Part shown: positions 19,434 to 28,243 of the stretch, piece by piece | Layout of the letters: the number at the start of each line of letters is the position of its first letter | Numbering within the stretch: position 1 is the first letter of the stretch | Assembly: GCA_035685165.1 (NCBI GenBank) | Contig: DASRBI010000008.1 | Coordinates: forward strand, 486,760-550,759 | Direction: 5' to 3' | DNA length: 64,000 bases | Origin: DATFDN01 sp035685165 | Lineage (GTDB): Bacteria; Pseudomonadota; Alphaproteobacteria; Acetobacterales; Acetobacteraceae | The notes under the pieces: model-generated | Told to the model about the DNA's origin: nothing | The model's input: only the letters and a program-made list of their open reading frames with translations | Database searches by the model: none | Program-made: the position numbers and the translations under genes

Positions 19434-20000
19434 ATGCGCCGACGCGCCCTGGTCGCGGGGTCCGCGATCCTTACCCTCTTCGCAGGAGTCACGATGAGCG
19501 AGACCGAAGCGGCGACCGCCGACCCCGAGAACACGATCTACATGGACCTGAAAACGGGCCGCGTGGTCATCGTGATGTTCCCCGACATCGCGCCTCAGCA
19601 TGTCGCGCGCATCAAGACGCTGGCCCGGCGCGGCTTCTACGACGGCACGGTGTTTCACCGCGTGATACCCGGCTTCATGGCGCAGGGCGGCGATCCGACC
19701 GGCACCGGCACGGGAGGCTCGGACTTGCCCGATCTGCCGCCCGAATTCACGACCGCCAAACATTTCGTGCGCGGCACCTGCGGCATGGCGCGGACGCAGA
19801 ACCCAAACAGCGCCAACAGCCAGTTCTTCATCATGTTCGCCCCGGCGCCACATCTGGACGGCCAGTACACGATCTGGGGCCAGGTGGTGCAGGGAATGGA
19901 GTTCGTCGATCAGATCAAGAAAGGCGCCCCCGGCAGCGGCACCGTTACGGACCCAGACAAGATCGTTCGTTTCCGCGTCGCCGCCGACGTGAAGGCGTAA
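19434..20000 (+). CDS. Exported peptidyl-prolyl cis-trans isomerase, cyclophilin type
   Basis: A 188-residue cyclophilin. The N-terminus MRRRALVAGSAILTLFAG is a signal peptide with likely cleavage after the Ala-rich region near residue 27, so the enzyme should act in the periplasm. The active site is intact: FHRVIPGFMAQGGDPTGTG, the FVRGTCGMAR region and SANSQFFIMF. It catalyses proline isomerisation during protein folding. GGAGTCATCGA precedes the ATG. It lies 26 bases after coaD and a strong palindrome follows two bases after its stop. Confidence 0.93.
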   Translation: MRRRALVAGSAILTLFAGVTMSETEAATADPENTIYMDLKTGRVVIVMFPDIAPQHVARIKTLARRGFYDGTVFHRVIPGFMAQGGDPTGTGTGGSDLPDLPPEFTTAKHFVRGTCGMARTQNPNSANSQFFIMFAPAPHLDGQYTIWGQVVQGMEFVDQIKKGAPGSGTVTDPDKIVRFRVAADVKA

Positions 20001-20002
20001 CG

Positions 20003-20032
20003 CCACCTCTCCCGCGGAGGCGGGAGAGGTGG
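20003..20032. repeat. Strong palindrome after the cyclophilin gene
   Basis: A perfect 13-base stem: CCACCTCTCCCGC (20003-20015) with GCGGGAGAGGTGG (20020-20032) around GGAG. It begins two bases after the stop codon. A similar stem with the same GGAG loop occurs at 22684-22710, so this is an extragenic repeat family that may also end transcription, although no T-run follows. Confidence 0.7.
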
Positions 20033-20130
20033 CCGCTGCTGAGCGGCGGCGAATGAGGGCATCAGGGGCGCCCGCGGCGGGGCAATGCTATTGACCCGGC
20101 CCCCGCCCTGGCGTTGAAGCCCCGCGCGGA

Positions 20131-20206
20131 GAGCCCGTAGCTCAGCCGGTAGAGCACGAGACTTTTAATCTTGGGGTCGTGGGTTCGAGTCCCACCGGGC
20201 TCACCA
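20131..20206 (+). tRNA. tRNA-Lys (anticodon TTT)
   Basis: A 76-base tRNA. The acceptor arms are GAGCCCG (20131-20137) and CGGGCTC, followed by an encoded CCA at 20204-20206. The anticodon stem CGAGA/TCTTG (one G-T pair) encloses CTTTTAA with anticodon TTT, which reads AAA and AAG lysine codons. The T arm holds GTTCGAGTC. It is the only RNA gene seen in the window. It lies downstream of, and convergent with, the frameshifted ybiB-like gene. Confidence 0.97.
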
Positions 20207-20251
20207 AGGCCACTCTGTCCAGTTCGGATACGCGCCGACTTTTCCGCCGAA

Positions 20252-21257
20252 CTAGCGGCGCGTGCCGCGATCCCGCTCGCGCCATATCGCCTCTGCCTCC
20301 CGCTCGGCGGCCGCCACGCCGGGCGCATGTCCGCTCGCCAGCAGGGCCGCCGCCAAGGTGGCGCGCACGGTCGCCAGCGCGCGCGGCGGCGCGATCTGTC
20401 CGCGCCAAACGGCGGCGAGCCCCGCGGCCGACGCCGCGGTCTCGTCTGCCCCTGCATCCCCCCCAGGTGACGGCGGGCAAAATCACCTCGGCAGGCTCCT
20501 GCCCGCGCTGCCAGAGATATGCCGCAAGCGGTTTCGCCGGGTTGCGTTCGGCCTCGCCGCCGCCGCCCTTCAGCACCAAGAGGCGTGGCCGCCGCATCAG
20601 CCGGGCAACGCCGAGATGGACGCGGATATAAGCCGGATGGAACACCCCATGAATGCCGGCGGCGGCGTTCGCGGGATCGAGCAGGCGCGCGACGGTGTTG
20701 ACCGGCGAGCGCAGGCCGAACAGCGCGCGCAACCCGAGCAGTGCAAACAGCCGCGGCGCGAACGCCTCCAGCGGCAGATAAGCGAAACGTTCGCGCGCGA
20801 GCGCAGCTGCCGCTCCCTCAAGCGAGCCGGCCTGCGCAATGCCGAGCGCGGCGAGTGCTTCCGGCACGCCGATCCCGGATGAAAACGCGTTTGAACCGTG
20901 CATCAGCACCGAAATGCCCGCCCGCGCCAGCGCCAGCGCCGAGAGCAGGAACCAGGGCGCGCCGCGCGTTCGGCCCGCTCCGTAGGAAGGCCAGTCGAGC
21001 GCGGCGCCGAGCGGTGTCGCGCCGATGCCGGCATCGTCACGAGCCGCTTCCACCAGGCCCGCGATCTCGCCCTCGTCCTCGCCGCGATAGCGCAGCAGCA
21101 TCAGGAAAGCACCCACCTGATGCGGATCGGCCGCGCCCGACAGCACGAGCGCGAAGGCGCCGCGCGCCTCCTCCCGCGTCAGCGCACGCGAACGGCCGGG
21201 CCCGCGCCCGAGTGTGGCAACATAGGCGGCGAACCGCCGCTCCGCGTCGGTGATCAC
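20252..21257 (-). pseudogene. ybiB: YbiB/TrpD2-like phosphoribosyltransferase-fold protein, frameshifted
   Basis: From a GTG at 21257 the frame encodes an anthranilate-phosphoribosyltransferase-like protein: LTREEARGAFALVLSGAADPHQVGAFLMLLRYRGE is the N-terminal bundle (given here by its parts ALTREEARGAF and QVGAFLMLLRYRGE), and HGSNAFSSGIGVPEAL the loop region. Near residue 265 (ILPAVTWG) the frame is lost at seven consecutive G on the coding strand (C7 at 20458-20464). With six G, a protein-like frame (DAGADETAASAAG, later AEAIWRERDRG) runs to a stop at 20252, giving about 334 residues, the normal family length. As given, the frame instead runs through the tRNA to 20142. It overlaps cysG by four bases and is often the last gene of nitrate operons; members bind nucleic acid rather than anthranilate. 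Real mutation, slippage or sequencing error cannot be separated. Confidence 0.8.
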
Positions 21258-22819
21258 GCCGCCACCCGGAGCTCCGCTTCCGCTTGGCGCGCAAGCCCGA
21301 CGACGCGGCCGATCAGCACCAAAGTCGGTCCCTCGAATCCGGCCTCGGCCAGTATGGAGGGTAGGAGAGCGAGCGGCGCGCGGATGTGGCGCTCTCCGGG
21401 GCGGCTCGCGTTCTCGATCGCGACTGCGGGTGTGGCGGCGTCCAGCCCAGCGGCGATCAGGCGGGCGGCCACGCGGTCGATCGTATGGCCGGCCATATAG
21501 GCGGCAATCGTGCCGTCGCCGGCGGCAAGCGCGCGCCAGTCAAGGCCGGGCACCGGCCCGTCGCTGCCATGCCCGGTGACGAAGTGCAGCGTGCGCGCCA
21601 CCTCGCGGTGCGTCAGCGGAATCCCGAGCCGCGCGGCGGCGGCGCAGGCGGCGGTGATGCCGGGGATCACCTCGACCGCGATGCCCGCCGCGCGCAACTC
21701 CTCAAGCTCCTCGCCGCCGCGGCCGAAGACGAACGGGTCGCCGCCCTTGAGACGCACCACGTGCGCGCCGGCTTGCGCGTGCCGCACGATGAGCCGATTG
21801 ATCGCTTCCTGGCGCATTGCGTGACGCCCGCAACGCTTGCCGACATCGATCCGCCGCGCGTCGCGGCGGGCAAGGCCGAGGATCGAACGGTCGATCAACG
21901 CATCGTATAGAACGACGTCAGCGCTCTTCAGCGCGCGCACGGCGCGCAGCGTCAGCAGTTCCAGATCGCCGGGGCCGGCGCCGACCAAACTGACGCGGCC
22001 GCGCGCCGGCGGCGCCGCGCCCCTGCAAACCGCATCGAGCCGCGCGCGCAGCAGCACGGCCGCGCGTTCAATGTCCCCATCCAGCGCGGCTGCGGCCTCC
22101 GGTCCGGCAATAACCCCGTCCCAGAACCGCCGCCGCGACTCGCGGGTTTGCAGGCGGCGCATCACCTCGGGCCGCCACGCACGGCAGAGCGCGGCGAGCG
22201 CCGCGTAGCCGGGAGGAACGGCCGCCTCCACCCGGGCGCGCAGGTCGCGCGCGAGCGCCGGGGCGGCGCCGTCGGTGCCGATGGCGATCGTCACCGGCGT
22301 GCGCTCCACCAGCGCGGGGATGATGAAGTCGCAGAGGTCCGGCCGGTCCACCGCGTTGACCAGCACGCCCGCTTCCCGCGCCAGGGCGCAGGCCGCCTCG
22401 GCCGCCGCATTGTCGTTCAGCGCGACGATGCAGAGGCGGGCGCCGAACAGATCCGCCACCGCCGGCGCGCAGCGATGCAGCGTGACGGCCCCCGCTGCCG
22501 CCATTTCGTGCAGCTCCTCGCCAGCATCGTCGGCGAAGACATGCAGCTCCGGCGCGGCGGGCAGCAACAGCCGCGCCTTGGCGGCGGCCTCGCCGCCGCC
22601 GCCGATCAGGACGACGCGCTTGCCGGCAAGGTTGAGAAAGACAGGGAAGCGAGCGGACGCGCCATTTCCCGCACCACTCCTGTCCTCTCCGCCCGGAGGG
22701 GACGGAGAGGAACGCAGACGGCTCTCCCTCTTCGCCCCGCTGGGGCGGAAAGGAGCCTGCCCCGGACTTGATCCGGGGCTGGGGTGAGGTGGGGATCCTT
22801 CAAGCGGGGATGCGGACAT
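21254..22819 (-). CDS. cysG: Siroheme synthase CysG (fused, trifunctional)
   Basis: Makes siroheme, the cofactor of the nitrite reductase encoded upstream. The N-terminal half is precorrin-2 dehydrogenase/ferrochelatase (VVLIGGGGEAAAKARLLL; later LCDFIIPALVERTPVTIAIG); the C-terminal half is uroporphyrinogen III methyltransferase (VSLVGAGPGDLELLTLRA, VVRLKGGDPFVFGRGGEE, TLHFVTGHG). The ATG at 22819 lies inside the end of nasA (20-base overlap) and gives 521 residues. The first 55 or so are not conserved: they are a Pro/Ser/Arg-rich translation of a palindromic repeat. The conserved domain begins at RFPVFLNLAGKRVVLIG, and no better in-frame ATG or GTG lies before it. Confidence 0.93.
   Translation of the reverse strand: MSASPLEGSPPHPSPGSSPGQAPFRPSGAKRESRLRSSPSPPGGEDRSGAGNGASARFPVFLNLAGKRVVLIGGGGEAAAKARLLLPAAPELHVFADDAGEELHEMAAAGAVTLHRCAPAVADLFGARLCIVALNDNAAAEAACALAREAGVLVNAVDRPDLCDFIIPALVERTPVTIAIGTDGAAPALARDLRARVEAAVPPGYAALAALCRAWRPEVMRRLQTRESRRRFWDGVIAGPEAAAALDGDIERAAVLLRARLDAVCRGAAPPARGRVSLVGAGPGDLELLTLRAVRALKSADVVLYDALIDRSILGLARRDARRIDVGKRCGRHAMRQEAINRLIVRHAQAGAHVVRLKGGDPFVFGRGGEELEELRAAGIAVEVIPGITAACAAAARLGIPLTHREVARTLHFVTGHGSDGPVPGLDWRALAAGDGTIAAYMAGHTIDRVAARLIAAGLDAATPAVAIENASRPGERHIRAPLALLPSILAEAGFEGPTLVLIGRVVGLARQAEAELRVAA
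22684..22779. repeat. Palindromes inside the 5' end of cysG
   Basis: Two palindromes. The first, CCTCTCCG (22684-22691)/CGGAGAGG (22703-22710) with inner CCC-GGAG-GGG, has the same GGAG loop as the repeat at 20003. The second is GCCCCGGA (22759-22766)/TCCGGGGC (22772-22779) around CTTGA, a sequence style widespread as REP units in alphaproteobacteria. They lie within the apparent N-terminal extension of CysG. Confidence 0.6.
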
Positions 22820-25454
22820 CGCGCAGGATCTCCTCGAGCTCGGGGATGCAGGAGCCGCAATTGGTACCGGCGCGGAGATGGCGGCCGAGATCGGCGACGG
22901 TGCGAAGCCGGTGCGTGATCACAGCATGACGGATTGCCGCAAGGCCGATGCCGAAGCAGGCGCAGATGCGCGGCCCCTCCTCCGCCACGCCCTGACCCGC
23001 GCGTCCGGCGAGCAGCAGCGCCCGTGCCGCATCGGCAATCGGTTCTCCCAACAGGGGCGCCACCGCATCCGCGCGCGGCAGCCGCGCCTTTTCGGGCGTG
23101 ACGAACAGCGCCGCCGCCAGCCTGCCGTTCCGCACCGCTGCCGCTCGCAGCGTCTCGCGCGCGGCATCCACGACCTCGATCCAGTCGCCCGGTGCGACCT
23201 CCGGCACCAGGGCGCGCACGAAGTCCCGCATCGCGTCCCCGGCGGGCAGCGACCCAGCGAAGCTGAGACGATAAAGCTGCCCGTTTTCGATCGGCACACG
23301 CACCCAATGGGAGAGGCGTGGCAATGCGCCGCCCGCACGGCGCAGCAGCAGTCCGTGCAGACGCTCCGGCGCGCGGGCAATGCGTGCCGGCGTCGATTTC
23401 AGGGCCGGCTGTCCCGAATGCGGATCGCACCCGGCGTCTGCCAACTGATTCACCGGACCCGTCGAACTGAAGTCGTCGGTCCAGTGCATGGGCGCGAACA
23501 ACTCGCCGCGCCGCTGCGCGTGCGTTAGATCGGCGCGCAGCAGCATGGCACCGGACTCGGTCTCGATCCGCGCCATCCCGTCCTGCACGAGCCCGAGCCG
23601 CGCGGCATCCATCGGGTTGACGGCGATGCGCGGCTCCGGCGTGTGCGCGGCAAGCGAGGGCACGCGGCCGGTGCGGGTCATCGTGTGCCATTGATCGCGC
23701 ACGCGACCCGTGTTGAGCGTAAAGGAAGCCGGCGCGGCACGCGGGGCTCGCACAGGGATTAGCCGCGCACGCCCGCCGGCGGGAAAGCCGCCGGCGGCGA
23801 ACAGCCGACCGCCCTCGCCATGCGCGCCCTTCGGCAACGGCCAGCGCACCGGCTTCAGCCCCGCGTACCCCGCATCGTCGAGATCGGCGAGCGCCGAGAT
23901 ATCGAACAACCGCGTGCCGTCATTTTCGAAACCAGACAGCGCCGCGTGCTCGCGGAAGATGTCGGCCGGCCCGTGCCAGGCGAAGTGCGGCGCATAGCCG
24001 AGCCGGCGGCCCAGTTCGGCGAACATCCACCAGTCGGGCCGCGCCGAGCCCGGCGCGGCGCGGAACGGGCGCTGGCGCGAGATGCGGCGCTCGGAGTTGG
24101 TGACGGTGCCGTCCTTCTCGCCCCATCCGGCGGCGGGCAGAACCACATGAGCAAGCTTCGTCGTGTCGGTCGGCCAGCAATCGGACACGACGACGAACGG
24201 ACAAGCGGCGAGCGCGCGCCGCACGCGATTGGCACGCGGCATGGACGCGGCTGGATTGGTGCCGGCGATCCAGATCGCCTTGACGCGTCCGTCTTCGACC
24301 GCCTCGAACAACTCGACCGCCTTCAGTCCCGGCTTCTCCGCCACATGCGGCGCGCCCCAGAAGCGCCGCACAAGCTCGCGGTCCGCGGCACTCTCAAGCC
24401 GCATATGTGCGGTGAGCTGGTTGGCCAGCCCGCCCACCTCGCGGCCGCCCATCGCGTTCGGCTGCCCCGTTACGGAAAACGGCCCCATGCCGGGCCGGCC
24501 GATGCGGCCGGTCGCCAAGTGGCAGTTGATGATCGCGTTGACCGTGTCGGTGCCGGCGATCGACTGGTTGACGCCCTGCGACCACACCGTCATCACCCGC
24601 TCGGTCTCGGCGAACCAGGTATAGAAAGTTTCCAGCGCCTCGGGATCGACTCCACAGGTGGCGGCGACCACCGCGAGAGCGGGTGCGTCGGCGCGCGCCG
24701 CCGCGAGCGCCGCCGCCGCACCCTGCGTGTGCCGCCCCAGCCAGGCTTGGTCGAGCCGCCCGGCCTCGTCGAGATGAACGAGCAAGCCGTTGAACAAGGC
24801 GATGTCGCTACCGGAGGCGAGCGGCAGATGCAGATCCGCCGCCTCGGCCGTAGCTGTGCGCCGCGGGTCGAGCACAACGATCCGGGTGCCGCGCGCGGCG
24901 CGCGCCGCCCTGAGCCGCTGGTGCAGCACGGGATGGCACCAGGCGGCATTGCTGCCCACGAGCACGACGAGATCGGCTTCGTCCCAGTCCTCATAGACGC
25001 CGGGCATCACGTCCTCGCCGAACGCGCGCACATGCGCGGCGACCGTAGAGGCCATGCAGAGACGGGAGTTGGTATCGATATTGGCAGAACCGATGAAGCC
25101 CTTCATAAGCTTGTTGGCAACGTAGTAATCTTCAGTAAGAAACTGGCCAGAGACGTAGAAGGCCACCGAGTCCGAACCGTGGGTGACGATGGCTTCGCGG
25201 AATCGCGTGGCGATCAGATCGAGCGCTTCATCCCAGCCGGCGAGGGCGCCGCCGATCGTCGGCTCCTTCAGCCGCGCCGAGTCATCCAGCGTCTGCGGCA
25301 GTGCCGCGCCCTTTGAGCACAGGCGCCCACCATTGGCGGGGTGGGATTTATCGGCGGTGATCGCGGCATCGCTCCCGCTCCGCCCCTGGGAGACGGTGGC
25401 CACCACCCCGCACCCCACCCCGCAATAGGGGCATGTCGTCCGCTCGCCGCTCAT
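22800..25454 (-). CDS. nasA: Assimilatory nitrate reductase, catalytic subunit
   Basis: An 884-residue molybdopterin enzyme reducing nitrate to nitrite in the cytoplasm. The N-terminal [4Fe-4S] site is CPYCGVGCGVV followed by GGRLCSKG. Molybdopterin-domain features include SQGVNQSIAGTDTVNAI and ATGRIGRPGMGPFSVTGQPNA. The C-terminal domain has VRDQWHTMTRTGR. After it comes a BFD-like [2Fe-2S] module: CACFGIG and later GTNCGSCIPELEEIL, as in the long NasA forms that accept electrons directly. The ATG at 25454 begins MSGERTTCPYCG and overlaps nirD by four bases. It is the fourth gene of the nitrate operon. Confidence 0.96.
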   Translation of the reverse strand: MSGERTTCPYCGVGCGVVATVSQGRSGSDAAITADKSHPANGGRLCSKGAALPQTLDDSARLKEPTIGGALAGWDEALDLIATRFREAIVTHGSDSVAFYVSGQFLTEDYYVANKLMKGFIGSANIDTNSRLCMASTVAAHVRAFGEDVMPGVYEDWDEADLVVLVGSNAAWCHPVLHQRLRAARAARGTRIVVLDPRRTATAEAADLHLPLASGSDIALFNGLLVHLDEAGRLDQAWLGRHTQGAAAALAAARADAPALAVVAATCGVDPEALETFYTWFAETERVMTVWSQGVNQSIAGTDTVNAIINCHLATGRIGRPGMGPFSVTGQPNAMGGREVGGLANQLTAHMRLESAADRELVRRFWGAPHVAEKPGLKAVELFEAVEDGRVKAIWIAGTNPAASMPRANRVRRALAACPFVVVSDCWPTDTTKLAHVVLPAAGWGEKDGTVTNSERRISRQRPFRAAPGSARPDWWMFAELGRRLGYAPHFAWHGPADIFREHAALSGFENDGTRLFDISALADLDDAGYAGLKPVRWPLPKGAHGEGGRLFAAGGFPAGGRARLIPVRAPRAAPASFTLNTGRVRDQWHTMTRTGRVPSLAAHTPEPRIAVNPMDAARLGLVQDGMARIETESGAMLLRADLTHAQRRGELFAPMHWTDDFSSTGPVNQLADAGCDPHSGQPALKSTPARIARAPERLHGLLLRRAGGALPRLSHWVRVPIENGQLYRLSFAGSLPAGDAMRDFVRALVPEVAPGDWIEVVDAARETLRAAAVRNGRLAAALFVTPEKARLPRADAVAPLLGEPIADAARALLLAGRAGQGVAEEGPRICACFGIGLAAIRHAVITHRLRTVADLGRHLRAGTNCGSCIPELEEILRDVRIPA

Positions 25455-25783
25455 GGCCGCATCGCGAGCAGCACGCGGCCGGCTTCGACGCGCACCGGCA
25501 CCGTGCGCGCGCAGCCCTCGTCGGGTTCGCGGGCGCGGCCGTCGGCGAGGCCGATGACCCAGTTGTGCAGCGGGCAAGTAACCCAGGCGCCATGCACAAT
25601 GCCCTGGGACAGCCGCCCGCCCTTGTGCGGACAGGAATCGTGCAACGCGAAGACCGCGTCCTCGCCGGTGCGGAACACGGCGATGTCGCCAGCGCGCGTC
25701 GTCACCACGCGCGCGCCGCGGCGCGGAATGTCGTCAAGAGCGCCCACATCGCGCCAGAGCATGGCGCGGAAGCTGCCGTCCAT
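25451..25783 (-). CDS. nirD: Nitrite reductase small subunit (Rieske-like)
   Basis: A 110-residue NirD protein, partner of NirB in cytoplasmic NADH-dependent nitrite reduction to ammonium. Unlike many NirD proteins, the Rieske ligands look intact: CPHKGG (Cys-x-His) and CPLHNW (Cys-x2-His) about 20 residues apart, so a [2Fe-2S] cluster is likely. The ATG at 25783 was chosen; it lies five bases after nirB, and earlier in-frame codons fall inside nirB. The stop overlaps nasA by four bases. Confidence 0.94.
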   Translation of the reverse strand: MDGSFRAMLWRDVGALDDIPRRGARVVTTRAGDIAVFRTGEDAVFALHDSCPHKGGRLSQGIVHGAWVTCPLHNWVIGLADGRAREPDEGCARTVPVRVEAGRVLLAMRP

Positions 25784-25788
25784 CGCGA

Positions 25789-28233
25789 TCACGCCACCGT
25801 CGCGAGAGCGCGGAACTCGTGCGCCTCGGCGCCGGCGGCACGCGCGGTCCACGGATCATCCTGCGCGAACCGCTGGCTTTCCAGGAACCGCTTATGCAGC
25901 GCCCTGCGCCCCTCTTCGTCCTCGACGATGCGGCTCTTCAGGTAGTCGAGCCCGACGCGCTCGATCCAATGCGCGGTGCGCTCAAGGTAGTGCGCTTCCT
26001 CGCGGTAGAGCTGCAAGTAGGCGCCGCAATACTCCAGCACCTCCGCGGCGGTCGCGACCTTGCACAGCAAATCGGTGCCACGCAGCTTGATGCCGCCGTT
26101 GCCGCCGACATGCAGCTCCCAGCCGCTTTCGACGGCGATCACGCCGAAATCCTTGATGGTCGCCTCGGCGCAGTTGCGCGGGCAGCCGGAGACGGCGAGC
26201 TTCACCTTGTGCGGCGTCCACGAGCCCCAGGCCATGCGTTCGAGCGCGATGCCCATGCTGGTGGAATCCTGCGTGCCGAACCGGCACCATTCGGAACCCA
26301 CGCAGGTCTTTACCGTTCGCAGGCCCTTCGCATAGGCGTGGCCCGAGACGAGGCCCGCCGCGTTCAGGTCGCGCCAAACATGCGGAAGCTGCTCGCGCGT
26401 GACGCCGAGCAGGTCGATCCGCTGCCCGCCCGTCACCTTCACCGTGGGGATATTGTATTTGTCTGCCACGTCGGCGATCGCGCGCAGTTCCCTGGCATTC
26501 GTCACGCCGCCCCACATGCGCGGCACGACCGAATAGGTGCCGTCTTTCTGGATGTTGGCGTGCATCCGCTCGTTCACGAAACGCGAACGCGCATCGTCGA
26601 GATACGCACCCGGCCAAGCGCACAGCAGGTAATAATTTAGCGCCGGCCGGCAGCTCGCGCAGCCGTCCTGCGTGCGCCAGCCGAGCGCACGCATCGTCTC
26701 GGGGATCGTCTTGAGATGCTGCTCGCGAATGGCGCGTCGCACGAAATCGTGCCCGTGCGCCGTGCAGCCGCACATCGGTTTCACCGCCGGGGCGCCTGAA
26801 TAGGCCTCACCCACCGCCTTGGCGAGCAGTGCCTCCACCTGGCAGGTGCAGCTCCCGCAGGACGAGGATGCCTTGGTGCGCGCGCGCACCTGATCGAGCG
26901 TGGTCAGGCCATGCGCGGCGATCGCGGTGAGGATGCGACCCTTGGAGACGCCGTTGCAGCCACAGATCTCGGCCGAATCCGGCAGGGCATGCACCGCGTC
27001 CTCGGTCTCGGTCGTGGTGGCGATGGCCGGACCGAAGATCAGCAGGTCGCGCATTGCGCTGACATCGGCCGCGTTACGGATCAGGTCGAAATACCAGGCG
27101 CTGTCGCGCGCCTCGCCATAAAGTACGGCGCCGATCAAGCGGTCGCCCCGGAGCACCAGCCGCTTGTGCACGCCGCGCGCGGCGTCGCGGAACACCACCT
27201 CCTCGGTTTCCGCATCACCGAGGAAATCGCCGGCGGAGAACATCTCGATCCCCGTCACCTTGAGCCGCGTGCCGGTGACGCCCGGCTCGTAGGTGCTGTC
27301 CTCGGTGCCGGTGATCCGATCGGCGCAGATTTTCGCCATGTCCCAGAGCGGCGCGACGAGCCCGAACACCTGGCCGCGATGTTCCACGCACTCGCCGACC
27401 GCGAAGATCCCCGGATCGGAGGTCCGCATCGTGTCGTCTACCCGCACGCCGCGCCCGCAGGCGAGACCCGCTGCCTTCGCCAGCGCGATGTTCGGGCGGA
27501 TGCCGACCGCCATCACGACCAGGTCGGCCTCGAGCCGCCGCCCGTCGGCGAGCGCGACGCCCTGCACGCGCGCTTCGCCCAGGACCGCCCGCGTGTTCGC
27601 GCCCGTCAGCACGGCGATGCCGCGCCGTTCGAGGTCGGCCGCCAGCAAGCCCGCTGAGACGGGATCGAGCTGCCTCTCCATCAAGGTCGGCATCAAGTGG
27701 ACCACGGTGACGGCCATGCCGTTCCGAGCAAGACCGTGCGCCGCCTCGAGTCCCAACAGGCCGCCGCCGATCACCACCGCGCGGCCGCCGGCGCGGCAGG
27801 CGGCGAGCATCGCCTGCACATCGGCGATGTCGCGGAAGCCGACCACGCCCGGCAATTCCGCGCCAGGCAGCGGCAGCATCACGGGATTCGATCCGGTGGC
27901 GAGCAGCAGCACATCGTATTTGCGCTGCGTGCCCGCCGCGCTGGTGACGAGGCGGCACGCGCGGTCGATCGCCGTTACCGGCTCGCCCGCGATCAGCTCG
28001 ATGTTGTTGTCCTCGTACCAGGCGCGATCGTGGGTGACGATCTCCTCGAACTGCTTATCGCCGGCAAGCACGGGCGAGAGCATGATGCGGTTGTAATTGC
28101 CGTGCGGCTCGGCGCCAAACACGGTGATGCTGAAAGCTCCGGGCGCGCGGTCGAGGATTTCCTCGACCGTGCGGATGCCGGCCATGCCGTTGCCGACGAC
28201 GACCAGCCGGGGGCGGGAGGCGAGCGCGTTCAT
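25789..28233 (-). CDS. nirB: NAD(P)H-dependent nitrite reductase, large subunit
   Basis: An 814-residue assimilatory nitrite reductase that makes ammonium. Order of parts: FAD-binding domain (LVVVGNGMAGIRTVEEIL near residue 10), NAD-binding loop (VVIGGGLLGLEAAHGL), BFD-like [2Fe-2S] region (CGCNGVSKG, then SSCGSCTCQVEALL), and a siroheme/[4Fe-4S] sulfite-reductase-type domain. The four siroheme-cluster cysteines are in CVGSEWC and CPRNC. The ATG at 28233 begins at MNALASRPRLVVVGNG; upstream in-frame codons fall in the narK tail. CysG, encoded downstream, supplies siroheme. Expression should follow the nas leader at 29.5 kb. Confidence 0.97.
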   Translation of the reverse strand: MNALASRPRLVVVGNGMAGIRTVEEILDRAPGAFSITVFGAEPHGNYNRIMLSPVLAGDKQFEEIVTHDRAWYEDNNIELIAGEPVTAIDRACRLVTSAAGTQRKYDVLLLATGSNPVMLPLPGAELPGVVGFRDIADVQAMLAACRAGGRAVVIGGGLLGLEAAHGLARNGMAVTVVHLMPTLMERQLDPVSAGLLAADLERRGIAVLTGANTRAVLGEARVQGVALADGRRLEADLVVMAVGIRPNIALAKAAGLACGRGVRVDDTMRTSDPGIFAVGECVEHRGQVFGLVAPLWDMAKICADRITGTEDSTYEPGVTGTRLKVTGIEMFSAGDFLGDAETEEVVFRDAARGVHKRLVLRGDRLIGAVLYGEARDSAWYFDLIRNAADVSAMRDLLIFGPAIATTTETEDAVHALPDSAEICGCNGVSKGRILTAIAAHGLTTLDQVRARTKASSSCGSCTCQVEALLAKAVGEAYSGAPAVKPMCGCTAHGHDFVRRAIREQHLKTIPETMRALGWRTQDGCASCRPALNYYLLCAWPGAYLDDARSRFVNERMHANIQKDGTYSVVPRMWGGVTNARELRAIADVADKYNIPTVKVTGGQRIDLLGVTREQLPHVWRDLNAAGLVSGHAYAKGLRTVKTCVGSEWCRFGTQDSTSMGIALERMAWGSWTPHKVKLAVSGCPRNCAEATIKDFGVIAVESGWELHVGGNGGIKLRGTDLLCKVATAAEVLEYCGAYLQLYREEAHYLERTAHWIERVGLDYLKSRIVEDEEGRRALHKRFLESQRFAQDDPWTARAAGAEAHEFRALATVA

Positions 28234-28243
28234 CGTGCGGCCC

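Noticed and set aside
20142..20251. C-terminal coding region of the ybiB-like gene running through tRNA-Lys
   Set aside because: It arises from the frame change at the seven-G run; the tRNA is structurally perfect and takes precedence.
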